Shown here: one piece after another, positions 56,496 through 64,000 of the stretch
Layout: each line of letters opens with the position of its first letter
Numbering within the stretch: position 1 is the first letter of the stretch
Assembly: GCF_029227915.1 (NCBI RefSeq)
Contig: NC_079884.1
Coordinates: 13,392,001-13,456,000 of the forward strand
From: Hydractinia symbiolongicarpus
Taxonomy: Eukaryota > Cnidaria > Hydrozoa > Anthoathecata > Hydractiniidae
Length of the DNA stretch: 64,000 bases
Reading direction: 5' to 3'
Notes under the pieces: model-generated
What the model was told of the DNA's origin: nothing
The model's database searches: none
Seen by the model: the letters and a program-made list of their open reading frames with translations, nothing else
Program-made: the position numbers and the translations under genes

Positions 56496-57832
56496 TTAAA
56501 CAATGTCAATGTCAATGTCGCTATCTCCGTCCGAGTCTTCGTCGATAACATGAAAGGACTCATACATTTCATTTACATCACAATCGTAAATTTCAAATGG
56601 GTTGTCAGAAGATTGGTCTTCTTCCAATGCCTCAGTTGCTTTTTTCATTAAGGTATAGCACCAGATGAACAGGACGATCCTTCTTTAAAACAATGGATTT
56701 GTCCATCCTCTGATCCATCAAGAGCTAAATTTAAACCACACGACTTGAAAGATTTGATAATCATTTCTGTGCTCAAACCATTCCATGCGTCTAAAACCCA
56801 TTGCACTAGCTTTCGTCGCGATGGAGGTTTCTAGACATCTGGTGCCTGTATATATTTAGTGCAGCCACTGGGAATTATGACATTCTCAATTCTGCCTTTT
56901 GACAATTCTTGTTTCACGGAATCCATCATGTGGCATTTAAATGAATCCCAAGCTAACAAGCGTCGATTAAAGGAAAACTTTCCTAAAACTGTTTGCACAT
57001 AGTGTAAGGTGAGTTCCTCGTTCATCCATGCATTTTTTGAGGACACAACTACGCATTTATTTTTGAATTCAGTATTTAGTTCTTTGCATTCGCGTTTTGC
57101 ACCACCAAAAACAATAAATGGTTTAAATTTACTTCCGTCTGCCTTTGCTGTCAAGCATACAGAAATTCTGACCTTTTCATGACCAGTCGATTTAAGCATA
57201 ATTTCTCGTTCGCCACGCTGTGACACCGTTGTAGGTGCTGTCATATCTGCCCAAACAGCAGTCTCGTCCATTGCAAGAATCGAACCGGCGTTGAATTGGT
57301 ATTTCTTTGACATTCGGCGGACATGTACTACATACTGCACCAACCTGTCCACAAGATACGCTGGGTCCTTTTGAACTGTTGTCGTTCTACGACGTAATGA
57401 AAGACAATTTCGTTTCATGAACTTTTCCAACCAACCTCGACTAGCCTGGAAACTATTTTTTGCAACAGTGTCCTCTCCAGCTTTTTCATCGTCCATTGCT
57501 TTTGCTTTTCTCATTATCAGTTTTCTCGAAACACGCAAAGAATTAGCTCTCCTATCATGTATCCATTCGAGCAGATCTTCTTCTAAATCAAGATTCTTGA
57601 TTTTGCAACCTCCTCCTTCTAGTTTGAATCTTTTCGCTGCTCCTTGTTTCAACTTCTCCACATTAGCTCTCCATTCTCTTACTCTTTTTTCATCGACACC
57701 GTACTTTCTTTCTGCTTCGCGATTTGATGTACTAATTGCGTGATCAACAACTGTTGTCTTAAATTCAAAGGTAAAGCTTCTTCTTTTTTCCCCTTTATGG
57801 GATATTAACTGCTTCTCCTCGTTGTGCGACAT
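56496..57832 (-). pseudogene. Tigger/pogo-type DDE transposase, broken near the C-terminus
   Basis: The frame from ATG 57832 runs 333 residues. It has an N-terminal HTH (KRRSFTFEFKTTVVDHA and REAERKYGVDEKRVREWR), then a CENP-B-type second helical domain (DLLEWIHDRR, ASRGWLEKFMKRN), then the DDE_1 core with catalytic aspartates in LAMDETAVW, LLAWDSFKCHM and YIQAPDV. A TAG directly after APDV ends the frame. Beyond it KPPSRRKLVQWVLDAW and GLSTEMIIKSFKSCG continue in frame, but the segment usually found between is missing. A further shift leads to the acidic tail ending at 56496. The domestication-like length is deceptive: the stop, the internal deletion and the frameshift argue for decay. Confidence 0.9.
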
Positions 57833-58076
57833 TTTTCTAATGAACTTTCACTTACAAACATAAAAGTGTGTAAGGTTGATATATACAGATTGGGAGCAAT
57901 TATCTTGTAGTATTGTTTACTGGTGTCAACTTTTTCTTTAAACACTATTAACAATCCAAGGGAGTGTTATTTTCGACGAGATCAAAAGCGCGGAAAATGA
58001 TTTTGAATAGAATTTTTTCTCTATAAGAAAAAGTTCTATTTTTATCAATCGTTGATTGCACGCTCATACGAAATAT

Positions 58077-58583
58077 ATGATAGCTACACTTGGAAGTCAG
58101 AGATTTGAGAAGAACATGGCTCGAGTGATTCCTAAAACATTTGAAATGTATTTCATCATTAAATTCTCTACAAATATTCGCGGACATCATGTTTATAAAA
58201 ATATATGGACACCCATTATAGGAGAATCTTTGGTTTGCAAAGAAGACAAGAGAGTAGAGGCTCAAGAACTGGACAAGAATGCAATTGGAACGTACAAACT
58301 CATGGACGGCAACGAAACCTTAGTGGGACATTTGCCAATAGAGTTGTCAAAGCTGATATCGTTTTTTATTGAAATTGGAGATAATCATGTAAATGCGACA
58401 GTTACTGGGAAACGAAAACGAGAGATTGGTTTAAGTGTACCTGCAAAGTTCATTTGTTTTACATCTAGCAAAAGTTATGCTAAAATTCTTCACGGTGAAC
58501 TGTTAAAGCGTAAAACTAAATATTCGTATTTGTCATTAGATGTAGAAGAATTTTGTGAAAGAAAACAGATCAAATTCATATAA
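58077..58583 (+). CDS. HIRAN-like accessory ORF of the Tigger-like element
   Basis: Intact frame of 168 residues from ATG 58077; ATG 58113 is an alternative. Residues 30-135 show RGHHVYKNIWTPIIGESLVC, an acidic link, LDKNAIGTYKL, VGHLPIELSKLISFFI, then VNATVTGKRKREIG. A conserved-length segment follows, with GELLKRKTKYSYLSLDVEE. The pattern (compact start, D-x-NAI, a central VGHLP-EL helix, a terminal V-TG strand) is that of the HIRAN domain, which binds single-stranded or stalled-fork DNA ends in HLTF and bacterial proteins. The match is by memory of the fold's motifs and is moderate. It starts 245 bp from the transposase start, divergently, inside the same terminal repeats. The open frame next to a dead transposase is unusual. 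Confidence 0.65.
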   Translation: MIATLGSQRFEKNMARVIPKTFEMYFIIKFSTNIRGHHVYKNIWTPIIGESLVCKEDKRVEAQELDKNAIGTYKLMDGNETLVGHLPIELSKLISFFIEIGDNHVNATVTGKRKREIGLSVPAKFICFTSSKSYAKILHGELLKRKTKYSYLSLDVEEFCERKQIKFI

Positions 58584-58774
58584 ATACCAACTTTTTTTAC
58601 TTTCCCTATTAAAATGGTTTTTTTCTAATAAACGCCGCATCTAAGGTCCGGCGTTCTTTGGAGGGCGGCGTTCTTTAGAGGGCGGCGTTTATTACAAATT
58701 TTCATATAGAAGTGCGGCGTTCTTTGGAGGGCGGCGTTCTTTAGAGGGCGGCGTTCTTTAGAGGAAATACGGTA

Positions 58775-60345
58775 TTTTAAATTCACACAGTAAAAACGCA
58801 AATATGCAGTAAACAGTTCTATTAGCAAGAATACTAAAAACAACAACAAATAAATACAAAGAGCAGTGAGCATACACAAAAACAACTAAATATATACAAC
58901 GATAAACGAGTGAGCATACTACTATATAAAGATGAAGTAGCTAATATAAAGCTTAGTCTATAATACAAATATATACATATTAGGTAATGCCGATATCTAG
59001 AGAATAGTTAGCAGGGAGTGTGGAGGAGCAAATTTGGCTGAAGAACTGAAGAGGAAAATGAAAACCATGTGCCAACTATATATACTCTGAGGCAAGGAGT
59101 TCTGGGAGGAACCTTCTAGAAGGAGTAGGGCTGACCACATGGAGTGGAGTACTAGGATACACAATGGGGGTATGTACATACTGTGGGATTTAAACACTGA
59201 TAAACAAGATTTATCAGTCACTAAAAGTTTTAATTCGAAAACGTTTCGAAAAAAACAAACATTATTTTTATATGTATTTAATGATAATAGAAACCATGCT
59301 ATCTCAGGTAGTGAAAAGGACGAAATAATGCTTCGTCCTTTTGGACAAGTTTTTATTCTAGACTAATTTTCTAATCGTAACTTCGACCAAATATTATTCT
59401 AAATGTGCGGGAAACTACTGGATGCGTGTGATTCTATCTATAGATAACTTTTTAGTCGGGTGAGGATACTGTGACGATACTTGATGCGGGTGAGTTCACA
59501 TATCTGCCTATATATAAAACTAGTAACTGTTCACATTTCAGCCATCAGTACAGGAGCGTTTCTATCTTGTCTGCAATATATTCTTGGATCCGGATTGTTA
59601 ACATAATCAAATTTTAAAAGAGGAAACAAAAATTTTTAGGAAAAATGAGTGACATATTTTGATTTATCAGCAAAAATTATAGGAATTTTTTATTCCCATA
59701 TGATTTTTAGAATAGGATTTATTGTAATCAGTTGATTTGCATGATAATTTCTTCGTAAAAATGTTTAGATACTGAAAATGACAGTTGTATTTGGTGTATA
59801 AATGTGAAAATATGCATGTTTTTATGTATATTTAGGTTTTTTTGGCATAAAAATAAATAACATAATAATTATCACGGATTATCTGTAACAGCGATGTACT
59901 GAACGTTCTTTTCTAATGTTTATAGAATTTTGTTATTTTTGTTATTTATTTATATTTTGATATTTTCTGTGGCCACCTGTTGCTCGGAGGTAGCGAAGAA
60001 AAAAAAAGAAAGGATTTATTGAGTAAGTGAGACCACTAAAGTTGGATTTAAAGAGGCTACGGAATGGCTGTTGGTTTTCGACTTTAGCAAATGTCAAGTT
60101 TGTGGGGGCGAAAAACAAAGTGGCTATTTTCCAGCATGTATATCTAGAATTTTTATCTTCTCCAGCCGTGGTCATGTTTTCATCCAAAATGAGTCTCGCT
60201 AAGATATTTCTTTGTAATAAACTCTTTGGAAAAAATATTAAACCAACGAGAAAAGTGCACTGGTCTGTTCAATGCTCAAAACGCGTTTGCCAATTTTTAA
60301 TTATGCACGGAATATGCTGTACTGAAAAACATGTGACGAATTTAG
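58775..60345. other. Intergenic, nothing recognised
   Basis: No gene. Frame 60027-60386 runs into a MITE at 60346 and shows no family. GGATTTAAAGAGGCTACGGA near 60039 resembles a TTTTTAAAGGGGCT-type block seen at 14602 and 16691. Confidence 0.4.
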
Positions 60346-60575
60346 ACTATGTTCACACATTGTGGATAAATGTCGTTCCGAAATGATTTTTGTTGCGGGT
60401 AGGCCTCACATTCACACGGTTTCGAAGCTATCCGATATGCAAAACGGGATGATTCCGTTCCGCTATGAATAGTAAAATGATTCCGCTCCTCTGTTTTTTG
60501 AAAATCATGTTCACACGTCATTCCGGAACAAAACGATTCCTAAATGAAACCTATCCGCAATGTGTGAACATAGTC
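60346..60575. mobile_element. 230-bp MITE with TTA target duplication
   Basis: The ends GACTATGTTCACACATTG and CAATGTGTGAACATAGTC are exact inverted repeats. TTA flanks both (60343-60345 and 60576-60578), which fits the TWA duplications of PIF/Harbinger. The interior repeats TGATTCCGTTCC-like blocks and encodes nothing. Confidence 0.8.
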
Positions 60576-60578
60576 TTA

Positions 60579-60980
60579 CTAGTATGCTTGTAACTGGTGT
60601 ACATAGAAAAAAGATCTGAGACAAAGGGTGAAATCGATTTGATGAGTGAAACATAGTGTGAAATTGAGATGGAGGAGACAAAATCGATTTTCTTTATCAT
60701 ATAAAGAGACTCGAGAAGAAGAAAGAGTTTGTGGAAATGGAGGTTCTCGCTTTTTCAAAGGAAATGCGTGTGTCCAATTGATCATACAATTTTTGCCTTA
60801 GTGATTTATGTACAAAAAAGTATTGATGTCTAATTTATATTGTCACATATTATTGTTAAGTTTAGAGGTTTAATAGATAATGATTACTTTATCTCTATTT
60901 CTTTTATTATCTCTAAATTTATAATTTTTATTTTATAATCATAAAAATATATATGTATTTATTTGTTAGATATTTAAAAC
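60579..60980. other. Upstream region of the dehydrogenase gene
   Basis: AT-rich sequence before the ATG at 60981, presumably promoter and 5' untranslated region. The minus frame 60579-60785 shows no family. I see no clear TATA box or initiator to define a start. Confidence 0.4.
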
Positions 60981-63741
60981 ATGAATAGTAATCTTACAAC
61001 TGCATCAACTTTGAAACTTGCAAGATGTTTACGAAGAAGCTGTAAGTATTATTATCAAGCTCAATGACTATGTAATATATAAACCTTTACTATTTACTAA
61101 ATTAGGTTAAATTAAGTCTATAAAATTTATTTTATCACTTAGGCGACTCCAACTTGTTCTACGGGCCCGACCAACCCTAATTTTAATGAAAACAAAAAAA
61201 ATAACAAAATATCAAGCAAAAAGTGTTAAAGAAAAAGATTTGAAAAAAAAACACATTTTCTCATCTCATCTTGTGAAAATATAATAAGCTAAATAATGAA
61301 AATAAGCAATGTTATATTGTGTTGTTTGAATGTCAATCTACAATTTTTTTAACCATCTTGATTTTTCAGCTTAGCCCTCAGTCATTGCACCGACCTCTCA
61401 AGCTCGGTTGGCACTTATAGACCTCAGGCGTTATTTTGCAGTACAGTCTGGGTAATCGGTTATTATTCAAAACATCACAAGTATATTCTGTATAACTTTC
61501 AAAACAACACAAGGAATATTCTTGCTGGCATAACTTTTAAAAACAAGTTTATGAGCATACAAGTATTTTAATCATTTCACCTTGACAGCTGTTATTTTAT
61601 CCAAACATTTTTTATAGCGAGACAAATTATTATTATTTTTCCTTCCCAACAAAAAAAATATTAACTACATGCGTGATGCGAAAATTCATAGAAAAAGATA
61701 AAACTATTTTTATTTCGCCCAACGACCGACCATAAGCTAATGTCGACTTCGCCCATAGAACAACTAATTAGGTAGGAGTCGTCTTACCAAATTCAATTAA
61801 TGCCAAATTAAGAAATTTATTAATTCCTTCAAAAAAGAGAAATAAAATAAAGCCATGCAAAATAAGGAATTGAGTGATTTTTATTTCAGATGATCTTATT
61901 TACAACGTTTGGATTTTTGTCTGACAAAAGATAAACATACAGTATTTGACCTTTAGCTACAGCTACACAAGGCAAAAGACAAATGATATTTAGTACGACT
62001 CATGATTATGTTATTGTTGGAAGTGGATCTGCTGGATGCGTTCTTGCGAATCGCTTATCTGAAGATGGTTGTAATAAAGTGTTAGCATTGGAGGCTGGCC
62101 CTCGTGATGCTTGGTGGAACTGGAAAATACACATGCCAGCTGCTTTAACATATAATTTATGCAACGATAAGTACAATTGGTATTATCACACAGTTCCACA
62201 AAAACAAATGAATGATAGGTCAGTAAATTATATTATTAATACTATAAAACAAGCCCAATGAACGAAATCTTTGCTATGTATAGCTCTCTAAGGTTTTAAA
62301 CACATTGATTTTAATACAACTTTGTGGAATATTTTTTCTTCTCAAAGAAAACGGTGGCAGAGAAATCAGCTGCTCTGCTGTTCTATGCATTGTTAAGAAA
62401 ACCTAGATGATTGTAAAAACGTTTCCTAGTCTTTTAATTTAAGTACCAGATAGGAAATGATATTTTTACCATGTGTCACTCCAATGAAAGGAATAAGAGA
62501 AAACGTTTCATAATTTTTGAATTTTTTTTAATAAATCAGCTCCTGCCATTGCTTCACATTAAATCGTAAAATTTCTGGGTAAGGTAAATTTCTATATTTA
62601 CGTCACTGCGAATTCTAAAATGTGCAAAAAAAAAAACAAACAAATCATTCCATTAGGATGTATATGCAATTTTTAAAAGGTTTCGTTTACAGACATTTTG
62701 AATATTTTAGAGTGATGTATTGGCCTCGTGGCCGAGTTTGGGGTGGCTCATCTGCACTCAATGCAATGGTATACATCAGAGGCCATGCATATGATTATGA
62801 CAGATGGGAGAAAGAAGGAGCTGAAGGATGGTCCTACGCTGATTGTATACCTTACTTTAAAAAAGCACAAACACATCCGTTAGGTGGGCCTCTTGTGTAC
62901 ATTAAATTTTACTTCCTAGATTGATAAACATTTTATTTTATCTTGGAAAAAGATTTGATGTTTTGTTATTTCTTGTTTTCAGTCAAAGAAAAACGATATG
63001 AAACTGATCTATTTAAGTTATATTGTGCATAATATTCACATTTTTCAATTTTTACAAAGTAAAACACCATTGAAGAACATTATTGATGGTCAGGGAAATT
63101 CAAAATTAAAAAGTAATTTCTCTTTAAAAATGCAGTCTATTCCTCTAACTGTCTTATTTGATGTCGTCTAGGAAATGGAACAGACACATTCATTGTTCAT
63201 TATTCACCAAACCTATATGCAATGTTCTCGTTTAGGTGAAGATGATTACAGAGGGGGATCTGGTCCATTGCATGTCTCTAGAGGAAAAATGATCAATCCA
63301 TTATACAATGCATTTATAGAAGCAGGACAACAAGCTGGTTATCCTTATACCAGTGATGTAAATGGTTACCAACAAGAAGGTGTTGGCCCATTTGATATGA
63401 CTATTAACAAGGGTAAGCGATGGAGTGCCTCTCAGGCTTATTTGAGGCCAGCTCTGAGGAGAAAGAATTTGTTTACAAACACTGGAGCGGCAGTAACTAG
63501 AATTATATTTGAAGGAACAAAAGCAGTGGGAGTTGAATATGTACAGGACCATCAAATAAAACGTGCAAAGGCTACAAAAGAAGTTATACTTTCTGGTGGA
63601 GCAATAAACACCCCACAATTACTTATGTTATCTGGTGTGGGTGACGCTTCAGAGCTATCCGAACATAATATTCCAGTGGTGGCAAATCTACCGGGTGTAG
63701 GTAAAAATTTGCAGGATCATTTGGAAGTTTACATTCAAAAC
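60981..63741 (+). CDS. Choline-dehydrogenase-like GMC oxidoreductase, 5' part
   Basis: Exons: 60981-61041, 61957-62218, 62711-62883 and 63236-63741, all GT-AG with matching phases. The gene continues beyond the window. Exon 1 gives [20 protein letters not shown], a basic amphipathic mitochondrial-type leader. Exon 2 starts the GMC FAD-binding domain with [20 protein letters not shown] (the GxGxxG dinucleotide motif) and EAGPRD. Exon 3 has the GMC signature [19 protein letters not shown], with [11 protein letters not shown]. Exon 4 has [25 protein letters not shown] and the second signature [17 protein letters not shown], then [12 protein letters not shown]. About 334 residues are visible of the roughly 590 usual in CHDH; the catalytic C-terminal half with its active-site histidines is outside. 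It is likely a mitochondrial choline to betaine-aldehyde dehydrogenase; other GMC substrates remain possible. Confidence 0.9.
61042..61956 (+). other. Dehydrogenase intron 1
   Basis: Donor AGAAGCT|GTAAGT and acceptor TTGACCTTTAG|CTACAG join phase 1 to give [12 protein letters not shown]. No feature is recognised inside. Confidence 0.7.
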
Positions 63742-64000
63742 GTGAGTTGTGTTATTTTTCAATGGCTTAACCCTTAGATTCTGCAGCAGTTTTTGAAAAA
63801 ACCCAAATTTCCATTGCTCTGACAATCTTTTTAATTTGAAATCGACTTCCGGCCACCTGCTATCTTAATGTTGGTGAACCTGAGCTCTGCTGGATGGAAA
63901 ATTTAATTCTCTTTTGTATGGCCTTGATGTCTTAAAGTTAGGTGATCAAGACACCCTGACACGCGAATTGGCTTGCTTGTGAGTCTTTAGCGGCAGTTGA
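63742..64000 (+). other. Start of dehydrogenase intron 4, right edge
   Basis: Donor ATTCAAAAC|GTGAGT follows the exon. No further GMC exon is visible before the window ends. Confidence 0.6.

Larger units (their letters stand above)
56298..58772. mobile_element. Complete Tigger/pogo-type transposon with accessory ORF
   Basis: The termini are inverted repeats beginning CCGTATTTCCTCTAAAGAAC, each next to TA (56296-56297 and 58773-58774). Inside both ends lie several copies of a GCGGCGTTCTTTAGAGG-type motif: about four on the left, in both orientations, and six on the right. They look like repeated transposase-binding sites. The 2475-bp element carries a broken transposase on the minus strand and an intact divergent ORF on the plus strand. 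Confidence 0.9.

Noticed and set aside
57417-57743. Plus-strand frame of 108 codons
   Set aside because: It is antisense to the transposase DNA-binding region; no family pattern.
1-64000. CRISPR arrays, operons, ribosome-binding sites, bacterial features
   Set aside because: The window has spliced genes and eukaryotic transposons. The only regularly spaced repeat (51.6-52.6 kb) has contiguous units and no unique spacers.

Overview
The window is AT-rich eukaryotic nuclear DNA with GT-AG introns, many dispersed repeats and sparse host genes. The gene content (a SEFIR-domain IL-17-receptor-like pair, Kolobok-like and pogo/Tigger-like DNA transposons, and P2X7-tail-like and THAP genes inside transposons) suggests an early-branching animal, most likely a cnidarian. 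That assignment is inference, and I cannot name the species.

Layout. 1-11.4 kb holds almost only repeats: a MITE, two dispersed families that recur inverted later in the window, a truncated Tigger element, and at 6.7-9.5 kb a block of TGACGTCA-rich units ending in a head-to-head palindrome with arms of about 730 bp. 11.5-12.8 kb holds an ankyrin/coiled-coil gene with two apparent frameshifts. 14.7-16.0 kb is a decayed retroelement gag-like gene split by a 410-bp insertion. 16.24-22.12 kb is a complete three-exon cytochrome P450 of 497 codons whose best resemblance is to CYP19 (aromatase). 22.3-27.1 kb is repeats. 27.6-29.3 kb is a complete TTAA-flanked element carrying a P2X7-tail-like gene and a THAP gene tail to tail, inserted in an older repeat whose uninterrupted relative lies at 3.6 kb. 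32.35-49.96 kb is a tandem duplication of about 8.3 kb; each copy holds an intact 12-exon gene for a 543-residue single-pass receptor with a SEFIR domain. 51.6-52.6 kb is a minisatellite. 54.2-55.4 kb is a second TTAA-flanked element with the same THAP/P2X7-tail arrangement, strongly decayed. 56.3-58.8 kb is a complete Tigger-like element with a broken transposase and an intact divergent ORF that looks HIRAN-like. 60.98 kb to the right edge is the 5' part of a choline-dehydrogenase-like GMC oxidoreductase with a mitochondrial-type leader; it runs off the window.

How it fits together. The host genes (ankyrin, P450, two receptors, choline dehydrogenase) are all on the + strand and show no functional clustering beyond the receptor duplication. 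The exon structures were assembled by hand from splice signals, frame and family resemblance; the codon phases close exactly for the P450, for both receptors, and for the four visible dehydrogenase exons. The most unusual content is in the transposons: accessory ORFs (P2X7-tail-like, THAP, HIRAN-like) in fixed arrangements inside bounded elements.
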